DNA of 64,000 nucleotides from Nitrosococcus wardiae (GTDB lineage: Bacteria > Pseudomonadota > Gammaproteobacteria > Nitrosococcales > Nitrosococcaceae): contig NZ_CP038033.1 of NCBI RefSeq assembly GCF_004421105.1, forward strand, positions 2,995,659-3,059,658, in the 5' to 3' direction. The position numbers were made by a program, and so were the translations under genes. Below, one piece after another: positions 27,978 through 37,815 of the stretch (position 1 is its first letter; the number at the start of each line of letters is the position of its first letter). Below the pieces are notes generated by a model, which had not been told where the DNA came from, searched no databases, and saw nothing but the letters and a program-made list of their open reading frames with translations.

Positions 27978-28592
27978 CTATGAATGGATATATTTTTTGG
28001 CGTAATCTTCCATGGATGCAGTGACCACCTGGAAAGCATGTTCGCGGCCATAGGTCTGGCCTATGGAAACCGGTGAAGATTCGCCAGGTATCATCTTGTA
28101 AGTAGCAAAATAATGACGTAACCTTTCAATTAGAATAGCGGGGAGATCAGAAATATCCTTAGCGGCATCCAAAAAATCATCCTTTTCTAGCACGGCAATA
28201 ATCTTGTCATCGATCTGTCCATGATCAATGGTCTGCAATCCACCCACTACTCTCGCATTCAAAATCACTTCCGAGCGACTAATGGGCCTCTCACTGAGTA
28301 CACAAATATCCAAGGGATCTCCATCCCCCTCTTCTGCTCCCTCACAAAGGCTTGCCACTTGATCACCACAATAGGTTCTTGGAATAAAACCATACAGCGC
28401 CGGGGGAAGCGAAGAGCTGCGCTGAGGACGATCAACCCGGAGATAACCCGTAGTTTTATCAATTTCATATTTCATGAGGTCAAAGGGAGTAATTTCAATA
28501 TAGGCATGGACACATCCCGGGGGATTCAAACCCGTTTCTAAACCATGCCAAGGGTGGGGACGCCAGTGGGCAAACTCGTCAGAATGGCTCAT
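27978..28592 (-). CDS. ppa: Inorganic pyrophosphatase, family I
   Basis: A 204-residue soluble pyrophosphatase that hydrolyses PPi and drives biosynthetic reactions. The metal-binding signature DGDPLDICV is intact, as are the upstream [14 protein letters not shown] and the [11 protein letters not shown] substrate loop. The protein is somewhat longer than the 175-residue E. coli enzyme through extra N-terminal residues. It is a lone gene with gene-free sequence on both sides. Confidence 0.92.
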   Translation of the reverse strand: MSHSDEFAHWRPHPWHGLETGLNPPGCVHAYIEITPFDLMKYEIDKTTGYLRVDRPQRSSSLPPALYGFIPRTYCGDQVASLCEGAEEGDGDPLDICVLSERPISRSEVILNARVVGGLQTIDHGQIDDKIIAVLEKDDFLDAAKDISDLPAILIERLRHYFATYKMIPGESSPVSIGQTYGREHAFQVVTASMEDYAKKYIHS

Positions 28593-28903
28593 GTCACATA
28601 CTCCTCTTTAATTTCTTTTATTCAAATCACATTAAAAACTAGGCATTCAGAGCGACAATGACAGTACTTAAAGACATGACTAATGGGTGGCCTCTTGAAT
28701 GCCATAGGCAATCATATGCTTAGAAACCCTTCCACCGCAGCGGCAAGAACTAGCACCGAGTCTTTATCCCAGCCTTCCACTACCGCCCTATCCACTACTT
28801 GCAGTAATACCTCTGCCATTTACTCACATCAATTACTAGGCTAGCTCATAAAAAGTGTCTATGCTTTATTTTGATTATCCTCTAAACGGGAGATAGTTCT
28901 GTT
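28593..28903. other. Intergenic region with one possible tiny ORF
   Basis: The only frame of note is a minus-strand 35-codon ORF at 28712-28819 (MAEVLLQVVDRAVVEGW then a short hydrophobic end). It lacks a good ribosome site, so I do not call it a gene. Confidence 0.3.
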
Positions 28904-29287
28904 ATGAAAACCCGTTATATTATCCCTATGATAATGCTCGCTATAGCGCCTGCTTATGGTGCCGAACCCCAGGTAAATATGGAGCGTATGCAGCAGCGTC
29001 TCCAAGAAATGGAGACCATAATGAATAAGGCACAGGCCGCAAAAGGAAAGAAGCGTAACGAGCTCATGAGAGAACACATGCGATTGATGCTCAAACAAAT
29101 GCAGGAAATGCATCACATGATAGGGCACGAAAATAATATGGGCCAAAAAATTACGGCTCAAGACACCCAAGAATGGATGCAAAATATGGAACAACGTATG
29201 GATGTCATGCAGCAAATGATGGAGCAAATCCTAGAGCAAGAGAAGATGCACTCTGAAACCATTCTCGAATTACCTATACCCGGATGA
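28904..29287 (+). CDS. Met/Gln-rich periplasmic coiled-coil protein
   Basis: A 127-residue protein with a signal peptide (MIMLAIAPAYGA). The mature part is almost entirely helical and contains about twenty Met, many in MxxM or MxxxM spacing (MRLMLKQMQEMHHM, MQQMMEQI), together with several His. This composition suggests a coiled coil that may bind soft metals such as Cu(I), as in small periplasmic copper or stress chaperones of the Spy type. That is inference; no family is recognised with confidence. Ammonia oxidisers need much copper, which makes the idea plausible. Confidence 0.6.
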   Translation: MKTRYIIPMIMLAIAPAYGAEPQVNMERMQQRLQEMETIMNKAQAAKGKKRNELMREHMRLMLKQMQEMHHMIGHENNMGQKITAQDTQEWMQNMEQRMDVMQQMMEQILEQEKMHSETILELPIPG

Positions 29288-29724
29288 AAATTTCTCTAAA
29301 TTTTGAATGCTCCAAAGATAAAGGAAGACAGGAAAATAGGCAGGGAAGCCGATGTCTTTCTACCACATTCACCAAGCACAGCCGCACACTTAGATTAGCT
29401 GTTGTTAACGGCCAAAAAGATCAGCTGAAATCACCCATATAGGTTTCCCCCGCCTCTTGCCTGCCAGCACATTACTTTAATCTCTTTATTCCTTTATTAA
29501 TTATAAACTTATCTACATTTTCACAGAAAATTCCATGAAATTCGCTACTAAGTAGAAAGCGTTCTCACTTGCGCTGTTATGCTCATCTACTTTATAAACA
29601 CCAATAGACGGTATGGCCGCTCCAGACTTTATTGGGGCTTAGCCATCAATTACCGCCTGATAGCAGCGAGAGCTAGCATAGTTCATCTCAGACCAATATG
29701 AGAATAATAAAGGATATAATAACC
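29288..29724. other. Gene-free stretch upstream of carbonic anhydrase
   Basis: No gene, tRNA or clear terminator is seen in these 437 bases. The region presumably carries the promoter of the carbonic anhydrase gene, but I cannot point to -35 and -10 boxes with confidence. Confidence 0.35.
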
Positions 29725-30621
29725 ATGAAAGAAAGCAGGAAATTAATAACAATTGTAGCGTTATCACTGTCTGCCATCGCTCCCTCTAGTGCAGATCAGT
29801 ATAATCTATTTCAGAAGCTGCCTCTCATAGCTGGGGCCTATACCAATCTAAACCCAGAATATAAACATATACTCCGAGGCAGGGAAGATGAAACCATCTG
29901 GGGTTACGATGATTACAATGGGCCGGACAAATGGGCTGAACTAGATTCTAACTTTTATCTTTGCTCCGAGGGCATGGAACAATCCCCCATCGATATCGAT
30001 CCGATGACAGCTATCCCTAAGGATCTTTCCGATATCGGCTTTTTCTATCAACCAACGTCAGTTCATATTTTTAATAATGGCCGGACTATTGAATTAGAAT
30101 ACGATCCGGGTAGCTTTATCGAGATCGAAAACATCGACTATGAACTCCATCAGTTCCATTTCCATAGCCATAGCGAACATACTTTAGCCCTCGGAGCTCG
30201 TTTTGATATGGAAATGCACTTAGTGCATCTCAGCATTGACCCTGATAGTGATACCCCAGTAGCGGTGGTCACTGTCTTTATCCGCGAAGGGGAAGAAAAT
30301 CAAATTTTAAAAAGAGTTTGGCAACATTTACCCATACATGAAGGAAATGAGTTCTATTTGCCTTTTTCTCTAAATATTGGCGATGCTTTACCGACCCATC
30401 GGCGCACCTACCGCTATAAAGGTTCATTTACCACCCCTCCCTGCACAGAAGGAGTCCAATGGGTAGTATTAAAACAACCCATTGAGATGTCCCGTGAACA
30501 AATAGAAAAATTTAGGAAAATTTTAAATCATTCCTGTTGCGCCAATAATTATCGTCCTATCCAAAAAATAAATGGACGTCAGATATTTTTTGACACCACT
30601 CAAGAAGGATTGCCAGAATAA
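29725..30621 (+). CDS. Alpha-type carbonic anhydrase, periplasmic
   Basis: The start is set at the second ATG (29725), preceded by AAAGGAT, giving 298 residues with a signal peptide (LITIVALSLSAIAPSSA). The alpha-class features are clear: EQSPIDI, the zinc ligands in HQFHFHSHSEH and MEMHLVHLS, and FTTPPCTEGVQW in the active-site wall. It interconverts CO2 and bicarbonate in the periplasm. An extra N-terminal segment of about 50 residues precedes the catalytic domain. In an autotroph it would support CO2 supply or pH balance. Confidence 0.92.
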   Translation: MKESRKLITIVALSLSAIAPSSADQYNLFQKLPLIAGAYTNLNPEYKHILRGREDETIWGYDDYNGPDKWAELDSNFYLCSEGMEQSPIDIDPMTAIPKDLSDIGFFYQPTSVHIFNNGRTIELEYDPGSFIEIENIDYELHQFHFHSHSEHTLALGARFDMEMHLVHLSIDPDSDTPVAVVTVFIREGEENQILKRVWQHLPIHEGNEFYLPFSLNIGDALPTHRRTYRYKGSFTTPPCTEGVQWVVLKQPIEMSREQIEKFRKILNHSCCANNYRPIQKINGRQIFFDTTQEGLPE

Positions 30622-30633
30622 TTAACAACATTT

Positions 30634-30660
30634 AGGAGGGGGATTTTAATCCCCCTTCCT
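30634..30660. terminator. Bidirectional terminator between carbonic anhydrase and the pdh genes
   Basis: GGGGGAT pairs with ATCCCCC around TTTA, flanked by AGGA and TTCCT. It lies between two convergent genes and can serve both, although the T tract is short. Confidence 0.7.
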
Positions 30661-30663
30661 TTC

Positions 30664-31953
30664 CTAAACCGTCAACATAAAAGCTTCTGGATCAGCTAAA
30701 GTATTGACAATGGCTCGAGCAAAACGAGCTGCATCGGCCCCATCATTTATCCGATGATCAAAAGCCACAATTAATGGTAAGCGCAACCTGGGAACCACAG
30801 TAAAATCCTCCCTATCCCCCTGGATGACAGGTTCTAGCCGCGCGCGGCCCATACCCAAAATAGCAACCTGGGGATAGTTGATGATGGGGGCAAAACGCAT
30901 TCCTCCAATGGGGGCAGGATTAGTAATCGTGAAGGTACCACCCCGCATCGTCTCGGGTTTGATATTACCGCTTTGTACCTGCTCCACCAGTTGCGGCAGT
31001 TCAATAGCCAAATCGATAAGACTTTTACGATCCACATCCCGTATGACAGGCACAATCAATCCTTGTTCGCTATCTACCGCAATCCCCAAATGATAGTATT
31101 CCTTTAAAATAATCTCTTCCGATTCCACATCTAAGCTGGCATTAAAACGGGGAAATTTTTTAAGCGCTGCCACGGCGGCTTTCATCACCAACACAGTCAA
31201 GCTAAGCCGACCACCCTGGGCTTCCACAGTGGCTTTTTGCTGGCGGCGAAATTCCTCAAGTTCCGTAATATCAGCAACATCTTCATGGGTGACATGGGGG
31301 ATCTGGGACCAAGCTAGGGCCATGCGTTCAGCGGTTCTGCGCCGGATACCCCGGAATGGAAGGGTTTTTACAACCCCCCATTGGCTGAAATCAGGCAAAG
31401 GAGGAGCCTCGGATGGAAAACGGCCCGCTCTTTGTGGTGGCTTCTCCTCTTTGGGCGCCTTCTTTTTCTGCTCTGCGTACGCTCTAACATCTTCAGATTC
31501 CACACGCCCGCCGGGTCCACTCCCTGAAACCTCCCGCAAATTCACATCTAATTCTCTTGCCAACCGCCGAGTTGCCGGCGATGCCGGCACTGGGCCTTTC
31601 TCTGGCTGGGGGGGCTGCTCAGGTTTCGGCTGCTTTTTTTCGGAGATTTCTTCTGCCGGCGGAGTTTTTTTCTCCTCCTCGGGCTGTGCTTTTTCCTCAG
31701 TCGGAGCCTGTTCTCCCTTTGCTCGATAAGTCATCAACACATCACCTACTTGAGCTCGATCCCCTTCTTGGACTTTGATCTGCTCAATGGTGCCAGTGAA
31801 AGAAGCCGGCAGTTCAAAGGTCGCCTTGTCAGTCTCCGCATCCAGAAGAATCTCTCCTTCCTCTACAGAGTCTCCCTCAGACACTCTGATTTCATGAATT
31901 TCCGCTTCATGGATACCTTCGCCCGGGTCTTGAAATTTAAACTCTTCAGCCAT
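30664..31953 (-). CDS. pdhC: Pyruvate dehydrogenase E2, dihydrolipoamide acetyltransferase
   Basis: 429 residues. A single lipoyl domain (1-78, lipoylated Lys in AETDKATFE) is followed by a Pro/Glu/Lys-rich linker (about 80-125), the peripheral subunit-binding domain (SPATRRLARELDV, SGPGGRVESEDV) and the catalytic acyltransferase domain ending with DHRINDGADAARF, where His and Asp are catalytic. It takes acetyl groups from E1 to CoA. It follows the E1 beta gene by 12 bases. A branched-chain 2-oxoacid complex is possible, but pyruvate is the likelier substrate. Confidence 0.88.
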   Translation of the reverse strand: MAEEFKFQDPGEGIHEAEIHEIRVSEGDSVEEGEILLDAETDKATFELPASFTGTIEQIKVQEGDRAQVGDVLMTYRAKGEQAPTEEKAQPEEEKKTPPAEEISEKKQPKPEQPPQPEKGPVPASPATRRLARELDVNLREVSGSGPGGRVESEDVRAYAEQKKKAPKEEKPPQRAGRFPSEAPPLPDFSQWGVVKTLPFRGIRRRTAERMALAWSQIPHVTHEDVADITELEEFRRQQKATVEAQGGRLSLTVLVMKAAVAALKKFPRFNASLDVESEEIILKEYYHLGIAVDSEQGLIVPVIRDVDRKSLIDLAIELPQLVEQVQSGNIKPETMRGGTFTITNPAPIGGMRFAPIINYPQVAILGMGRARLEPVIQGDREDFTVVPRLRLPLIVAFDHRINDGADAARFARAIVNTLADPEAFMLTV

Positions 31954-31965
31954 GGGATTCCCTCC

Positions 31966-32946
31966 TTATGCACTGAGCGCCTGTTGGGCCGCTGCCAGAA
32001 TACGGGGCACGGTAGGTAAATAGTCCTGTTCTCGTGCAAAGAAGGGCACAATGACATCGAATCCAGTGACCCGTTGAATTGGGGCTTCCAAGTAGAAAAA
32101 CGATTTCTCTATCAAACGGGCCATGATTTCCCCTGCGGGTCCAAAGCTTCGATGAGCTTCATGGACAATAACGATTCGGCCCGTCTTCCGGGCCGATTCA
32201 GTGAATAGTTTGTCATCCAGAGGATGTATAGTGACGAGATCAATAACTTCTGCCTCCACCCCTTCTTCTTCTGACAGCCTAGCCGCGGCCTCTAAGGTGC
32301 GATGCAGCATAGCGCCATAGGAAATTAAGGTCAGATCATTGCCTTCTCGTAGAATCCTGGATTTTCCTAAAGGGAATGTTTCTTCTTCCTCGGGAACTTC
32401 CTCGCGAAAAGCACGATAAACCAGCTTAGGTTCAAAAAACACCACTGGATCAGGGTCGCGAATAGCACTGACTAAGAGGGCCCGGGCGTTACGAGGGCTA
32501 GAGGGTATGACCATTTTGAGTCCCGGCGTATGGGCATAGTAGATTTCTTTGCTTTCGGAATGATGCTCCAGTGCATGAACACCAGCACCATAAGGCATTC
32601 GTATAACCATGGGAGCGGTATAACGTCCCTGGGAACGCCAACGCAGCCGGGAGACATGGCCCTCTACCTGGTGCATAGCAAAGTAACTAAATCCAGAAAA
32701 CTGCATCTCACAAACAGGCCGAAGTCCATAAGCCGCCATGCCAAGGGAAGCCCCCACAATTACCCCCTCTGCTAAAGGGGTATCCATCACTCGTTCTTCA
32801 CCAAAGGCATCAATGAGACCATCAGTAACCCGAAATACCCCACCGTCTACGCCCACATCTTCGCCTAGCACCATCACCCGGTCATCCTTTTCCATTTCTT
32901 GCCTAAGAGCAAGGTTCAGCGCTTCTACCATAGTGAGTTCAGGCAT
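31966..32946 (-). CDS. pdhB: Pyruvate dehydrogenase E1 component, beta subunit
   Basis: A 326-residue transketolase-like subunit: MVEALNLALRQEMEKD at the start, VLGEDVGVDGGVFRVT, and the C-terminal IVHEAHRSFGPAGEI. It pairs with PdhA to form the alpha2-beta2 E1 enzyme that decarboxylates pyruvate. Its start overlaps the end of pdhA by 8 bases, showing coupled translation. No E3 gene follows, so lipoamide dehydrogenase is encoded elsewhere. Confidence 0.92.
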   Translation of the reverse strand: MPELTMVEALNLALRQEMEKDDRVMVLGEDVGVDGGVFRVTDGLIDAFGEERVMDTPLAEGVIVGASLGMAAYGLRPVCEMQFSGFSYFAMHQVEGHVSRLRWRSQGRYTAPMVIRMPYGAGVHALEHHSESKEIYYAHTPGLKMVIPSSPRNARALLVSAIRDPDPVVFFEPKLVYRAFREEVPEEEETFPLGKSRILREGNDLTLISYGAMLHRTLEAAARLSEEEGVEAEVIDLVTIHPLDDKLFTESARKTGRIVIVHEAHRSFGPAGEIMARLIEKSFFYLEAPIQRVTGFDVIVPFFAREQDYLPTVPRILAAAQQALSA

Positions 32947-34042
32947 GATCTGCCTCCTCTTGCGCCTCTATAAACTGGCTGAAGAATTCTTTTTGTTCCT
33001 GAAGATAAGGGGGCAATTGGGCATAGATATACTCAAACATATCGAGAGGGTTACCCAGCTTTTCCATTTGCTGCTGGGCTTCTGACCACTCTGCATCCAG
33101 TTGTTCTTTTATTTCCTTCTCTAGATCATCGATATCTTTTTCTGAGAGGTGTCCCGCTTCTTGCAAAAATTTTTGAAATCGCGGCAAGGGATCCCGCTTT
33201 TCCCAAATTTTGACCTCCTCTTCTTGACGATACTTGGTAGGGTCATCCACGGTGGTATGCATGGTAAGGCGGTAGGTGATACACTCAATCAAAGTAGGCC
33301 CCCCACCAGAACGGGCACGATCAACCGCTTCTTGTGTTGCTGCATAAACGGCCAGGACATCGTTACCATCCACTTGAATCCCCGGTATCCCATAGGCCAA
33401 AGCTTTTTGTGCCAAGGTCTTGGACTTGGTTTGCTTCTCACGGGGAACGGAGATGGCCCAATGATTGTTCTGGCATACAAAAACCGCGGGGACCCCAAAC
33501 ACAGCGGCAAAATTTAATGCTTCATGAAAATCGCCTTCGGAAGTTGCTCCATCGCCAAAGAAGGTCAACACGACCTCTTGTTTCTTCCGGTATTTAATCC
33601 CATAAGCAACTCCCACCGCATGGGGAAGCTGGGAGGCTACCGGAACTGCATTGGGAAAATCTCGCTGCTGCTCTGGAATCTTTCCACCTTCATTGTAGCC
33701 TGCATTAAAAATGATTAGGGCTGAAGGGGGCGTCCCTCGCCAGAGGATAGCGGCAATTTCGCGGAAAGCGGGAAGCATCCAATCTTCAGCTTTTAAATTG
33801 GCAACAGCGCCAATTTGCGCTGCCTCCTGACCCTTGACGGGCGCAAAGGTTCCAATATGTCCTTGCCGTTGCAGCAACAACAAGCGCTCATCAAAGCGGC
33901 GAGCAAGCAACATCCCTCGGTGGAACCGAAGTAATTGCTTTTTGGAGAGCTCTGGCATTAAATCCTGATCGAGACTGCCATTCTCATCAAGTATGGAAAG
34001 GTGCTCAATAGAATGTTCTAACTCGATTTCTTTTCTTGGCAT
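32939..34042 (-). CDS. pdhA: Pyruvate dehydrogenase E1 component, alpha subunit
   Basis: A 367-residue thiamine-diphosphate-binding subunit. The TPP motif GDG...NN is present as FFGDGATSEGDFHEA through VCQNNHW. The phosphorylation-loop region (TYRLTMHTTVDDPTKYR) is of the bacterial type. It is the first gene of the E1alpha-E1beta-E2 operon. This heteromeric E1 is the Gram-positive/mitochondrial type rather than the homodimeric E. coli AceE. Confidence 0.92.
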   Translation of the reverse strand: MPRKEIELEHSIEHLSILDENGSLDQDLMPELSKKQLLRFHRGMLLARRFDERLLLLQRQGHIGTFAPVKGQEAAQIGAVANLKAEDWMLPAFREIAAILWRGTPPSALIIFNAGYNEGGKIPEQQRDFPNAVPVASQLPHAVGVAYGIKYRKKQEVVLTFFGDGATSEGDFHEALNFAAVFGVPAVFVCQNNHWAISVPREKQTKSKTLAQKALAYGIPGIQVDGNDVLAVYAATQEAVDRARSGGGPTLIECITYRLTMHTTVDDPTKYRQEEEVKIWEKRDPLPRFQKFLQEAGHLSEKDIDDLEKEIKEQLDAEWSEAQQQMEKLGNPLDMFEYIYAQLPPYLQEQKEFFSQFIEAQEEADHA

Positions 34043-34330
34043 ATCGGCATCCTGTTCTTTGCCCTTTGTTTACACCAATCGCTAATTGCAGCAACTGGGT
34101 GGGACGTTTATTCTTGCCACTGCTATAAATCTATAGCAAAGCCTTGTACCAAGTGCCAGGTCAGAATGACTTAATTTCTGTCAGGGACACCTCCTGTCTG
34201 CAATAATTTTTCTTTGAATATGTAGAACCTAGACCTGATGATCCTGGCAACAGATGCCGACTCCTGTCTTCTACACCGGGCGAGGAGAGCCTGTTATCCT
34301 TTCAAATGCTGATGATTCCTGTGCAAAAAC

Positions 34331-35383
34331 TTACCGAGCCTGTAACGCAATCATCCAACGATCCGGGGCCTGCTCTTGCACACTCACCTCAAGAGGCATA
34401 AATTGTTGCAAAACCTCAATATTAGTTTTGGTATGCAGACTGGGCTGCACAGTCAACATGGACCCTGCTCCTGCCAACGCCATGGGCAACAGCAATTGAT
34501 CAGCCATATACTCGCTGACCGCCACCTTAGCCTGGAGATAACGCTGTACTTTGCCAGCTAACCGTTGCGCCACAGTTTCCGCGCGCACGCCCCGCTCACC
34601 GAAGCCGGTGAACACTTCAGTAATAAACTCACTGATTACGCTCACTGTAACCGCATTGCCGGAGCCTCTGGCATTGCTCACTAAAGTGATAATTTGTTGT
34701 TCTTTACGAATATCGAGCGCCTTAGACAATACTTGCAGCTCCCGCTGGGCAATGTGATCCGGTAACCGAGACAGCAGCACACAGACCTGTATATCAACAA
34801 TATTGCCCCGTTCAAGCAGGTGAATCGGCTCCAAGCGGTCTCTGGGATCAATATGGACATGCACCATACCTCCGCCGGCAGGATAAAATCCCGGCTGCTC
34901 CAGCTCAATCTTCAAGGAAGGCCCCATACGGTTAATCAATGGGACAAACGCCTGCTGCAAAAACTCAAAGGGTGGCGCCAATGGATTGTGAGTACCACCG
35001 ATTAACGCTAACTGGGAAACCCTCTTTGCCTGCAACAGCGCCGGTAAGACCGTCTGGAGCACCAAGCTGGTGCTCCCGGCAGTACCAATATCGAACCTAT
35101 AGGGACCGGTCTTTATCCGCTCAGGGAGAAAAGTTAATGCCTGCGAGCCGATGTCTGCCCCTTGCACCCGAGCATTTCCCACCTCAACCGCGGCCCGAAC
35201 TGCCGCCAGGTGCTGGGGCCTAAGGCCAGGTTTTTTTCGCCTGCTGCGAATGTTGATGATACGAAAGGGTTTGTTTAAACACAGGGAAAGAGCCAGTGAA
35301 GTGCGTAGAATCTGCCCCCCGCCTTCCCCTATAGAACCGTCAATAATCAGCAGTTCGGAGCTGATATTTTCCCCTCTTGCCAT
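34331..35383 (-). CDS. rtcA: RNA 3'-terminal phosphate cyclase
   Basis: A 350-residue RtcA. The signature GEGGGQILRTSLALS is at residues 17-31, followed by RPQHLAAVRAA and the conserved catalytic His near the C-terminal SVSEFITE...GADQLLLPMALAG region. It converts RNA 3'-phosphates to 2',3'-cyclic phosphates using ATP, in RNA repair or processing. It starts 19 bases after cydB on the same strand, so it may be transcribed with the oxidase genes. No rtcB or rtcR is in the window. Confidence 0.92.
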   Translation of the reverse strand: MARGENISSELLIIDGSIGEGGGQILRTSLALSLCLNKPFRIINIRSRRKKPGLRPQHLAAVRAAVEVGNARVQGADIGSQALTFLPERIKTGPYRFDIGTAGSTSLVLQTVLPALLQAKRVSQLALIGGTHNPLAPPFEFLQQAFVPLINRMGPSLKIELEQPGFYPAGGGMVHVHIDPRDRLEPIHLLERGNIVDIQVCVLLSRLPDHIAQRELQVLSKALDIRKEQQIITLVSNARGSGNAVTVSVISEFITEVFTGFGERGVRAETVAQRLAGKVQRYLQAKVAVSEYMADQLLLPMALAGAGSMLTVQPSLHTKTNIEVLQQFMPLEVSVQEQAPDRWMIALQAR

Positions 35384-35402
35384 TAACTTATTGAACCATT
35401 AT

Positions 35403-36401
35403 TTAGTAATAGCTCCTTCCCGCAGCGACTTTTCCCTTAAATATGCGATAACTAAAAGTGGTATAACCCAGAATGAGAGGCACGAGGATGACGGCACCTA
35501 CCAATAAGAAGCGTTGGGATTCAGGGGGTGCTGCAGTTTCCCACAGGGTCAATTGATAGGGTATGGTGTAAGGCCAGATGCTTACCGCCAGACCAATAAA
35601 AGAAAGAAAAAATAAGGATACACTGAAGATAAATGGAGCCCGTTCACGCTGTTTTTTCAAAGCATGCCAAAGGGCGAGAGCGACCCCCAGGGTAGCGACA
35701 GGGATAGGAGACAAAAGTAGAAAATTAGGCCAAGAAAACCAGCGCTCGGCAACTTCAGGTTTAGCTAGAGGTGTCCAGAGGCTCACCATTGCAATCCAAG
35801 CTAAGACAATGAGCAGCAACCAACGGGCAGCCTGGTAAGCCCACTGCTGTAACTCTCCCGTGGTTTTGATGATAAGCCAAGTCGCTCCCAATAGGGAATA
35901 ACCACACATTAAGGCAAAACCCGTCATCAGGCTAAAAGGGGTCAGCCAATCTAAAGCCCCTCCCGTATAGCCCCCCTCGGTGACTTCTAATCCCTGGATA
36001 AAAGCCCCCAGGATTAAGCCCTGAGCAAAGGCCGCTACAGAAGAGCCAAAGTTAAATGCTCCGTCCCATACCCCCTGACTGCGCTCAGATTTAAAACGAA
36101 ATTCAAAGGCAACACCGCGAAAAACTAGGGCAAACAACATTATCAGAACGGGGATATAAAGGGCCGGCATTAAGATGCTGTAGGCTAGGGGAAAAGCCGC
36201 AAAAAGCCCGCCGCCCCCAAAAATAAGCCAAGTCTCGTTGCCATCCCAAACTGGGGCGATGCTGTTCATCATCATATCCCGCTCCTTGGCATCTCGACCC
36301 CACGGAAAAAGTATCCCGATTCCTAGGTCAAAACCATCCAGAATCACATATATCAAAATGGCAAAAGACAGCAGTACAGCCCAAATTAGCACCAGATCCA
36401 T
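35403..36401 (-). CDS. cydB: Cytochrome bd-type quinol oxidase subunit II
   Basis: A 332-residue integral membrane protein with about eight to nine hydrophobic segments. It begins LIWAVLLSFAILIYVILDGFDLGIG and has WDGNETWLIFGGGGLFAAFP, the hallmark of CydB/CioB. With CydA it forms the quinol oxidase that reduces O2 to water without pumping protons. It lies 18 bases downstream of cydA. Confidence 0.93.
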   Translation of the reverse strand: MDLVLIWAVLLSFAILIYVILDGFDLGIGILFPWGRDAKERDMMMNSIAPVWDGNETWLIFGGGGLFAAFPLAYSILMPALYIPVLIMLFALVFRGVAFEFRFKSERSQGVWDGAFNFGSSVAAFAQGLILGAFIQGLEVTEGGYTGGALDWLTPFSLMTGFALMCGYSLLGATWLIIKTTGELQQWAYQAARWLLLIVLAWIAMVSLWTPLAKPEVAERWFSWPNFLLLSPIPVATLGVALALWHALKKQRERAPFIFSVSLFFLSFIGLAVSIWPYTIPYQLTLWETAAPPESQRFLLVGAVILVPLILGYTTFSYRIFKGKVAAGRSYY

Positions 36402-36419
36402 AATTTTCTCCTTCCGCTT

Positions 36420-37784
36420 TCATCCACTTGGAAGCCACGCTGTGCGGGCTGAGGTAAAGGGGGGTGGCTCGGTTTTATAATCAGGGCCGGCTCGGAATAA
36501 CTTGAAAAGGTAATAGACAAAGGCCAAGAATAAAATCCCATAGACCAACACAAAGAGTGAAAGGGAGATCAGCACGGCCTGTGCCGGAATATCAGAAGCC
36601 ATATCTACCGTCCGCATCAAGCCTTGCACTATCCAAGGCTGCCGACCCACCTCCGCAACCACCCACCCCGCCACCGTGGCGACAAAACCTAAGGGGGCAG
36701 TAAACATGCAAAGGCGAAAGAACCAAGGCTGTTTATAAAGTTGCTTTTTCCAGCGAAGCCATAACCCTATCCATGCTACCCCTAGAAATAAAAACCCGCT
36801 AAATAGCATTATTCGGAAAGAGAAAAAGACAATAGGCACATTGGGCCGCTGATCTGGGGTGACCTCTTTCAGACCCTTTACCTCGCCCTCTGGATCATGT
36901 TGAAGAATCAGACTAGCAGCCTTGGGGATACCTATCTCAAAGTGATTGGTTTCCTTCTCCTGGTCTGGCCAAGCAAAAATCAGGAAAGGTACTTCACGGC
37001 CAGTTTCCCAAAGTCCCTCCATGGCAGCCACTTTCATAGGTTGATCTCGCTGAACCTGCAAACCGTGGAGATCACCCATGAGAATTTGGGCAGGGGCAAG
37101 CACCGCGGCTAACCCCAGAGTAAGAGAAAAGCAGGAACGGGCCACAAACTCGTGCTGACCCTTTAACAAATACCATCCTGCTACACCGGCGATCAGAAAA
37201 ACAGTGCTAAGAAAGGAAGCGAACAACATATGAGTAAAACGATAAAGGAAAGAAGAAGTAAAAATCACCTCACTCCAATCCGTTACGTAAAAAATTCCTT
37301 CCTCCAAACGATATCCTGCCGGTGTATGCATCCAGGAATTTGCCGCCAATATCCAGAAAGCAGAAATGATAGTCCCCAAGGCAACGACACAAGTTGACAG
37401 AAAGTGCAAACGATTACCTACTCGATACCATGCAAATAGCATGACACCCAAAAAACTCGCCTCAAGGAAAAAAGCCGTCATCACCTCGTATCCAAGCAGT
37501 GGGCCGAGGACATTTCCCGTGGCTTCAGAGAAACGACTAAAATTAGTTCCAAACTCGAAGGAAAGCACAATGCCAGAGACCACGCCCATCCCGAAACTCA
37601 GCCCGAAAATCCTTACCCAGAATTTGTAGATGTAATAATACAAATCCTTTTTTGTCCTTAACCATAAGGCCTCAATAATCACCAGAAATACAGCAAGCCC
37701 GATGGTAAGGGTGGGAAAGAGAATATGAAAAGCTAGCGTAAAGGCAAACTGAATCCGGGACAGCAACACAGCGTCAAATTCCAT
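36420..37784 (-). CDS. cydA: Cytochrome bd-type quinol oxidase subunit I
   Basis: 454 residues, about 70 shorter than E. coli CydA because the periplasmic Q loop is short, as in the cyanide-insensitive (Cio) subfamily. The haem ligand His19 is in FHILFPT. The quinol-binding stretch GDLHGLQVQRDQPMK followed by AAMEGLW is present, and WMHTPAGY is conserved. It carries the haems and oxidises quinol. It follows the PRC-barrel gene by 31 bases. High oxygen affinity or inhibitor resistance is expected from the family. Confidence 0.92.
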   Translation of the reverse strand: MEFDAVLLSRIQFAFTLAFHILFPTLTIGLAVFLVIIEALWLRTKKDLYYYIYKFWVRIFGLSFGMGVVSGIVLSFEFGTNFSRFSEATGNVLGPLLGYEVMTAFFLEASFLGVMLFAWYRVGNRLHFLSTCVVALGTIISAFWILAANSWMHTPAGYRLEEGIFYVTDWSEVIFTSSFLYRFTHMLFASFLSTVFLIAGVAGWYLLKGQHEFVARSCFSLTLGLAAVLAPAQILMGDLHGLQVQRDQPMKVAAMEGLWETGREVPFLIFAWPDQEKETNHFEIGIPKAASLILQHDPEGEVKGLKEVTPDQRPNVPIVFFSFRIMLFSGFLFLGVAWIGLWLRWKKQLYKQPWFFRLCMFTAPLGFVATVAGWVVAEVGRQPWIVQGLMRTVDMASDIPAQAVLISLSLFVLVYGILFLAFVYYLFKLFRAGPDYKTEPPPFTSARTAWLPSG

Positions 37785-37815
37785 CGTCTGGCTCCTTATG
37801 AGAATTTTTTAGTGG

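Noticed and set aside
28712-28819. 35-codon minus-strand frame upstream of ppa
   Set aside because: No ribosome site, no recognisable family and very short; kept only as a note in the intergenic entry.
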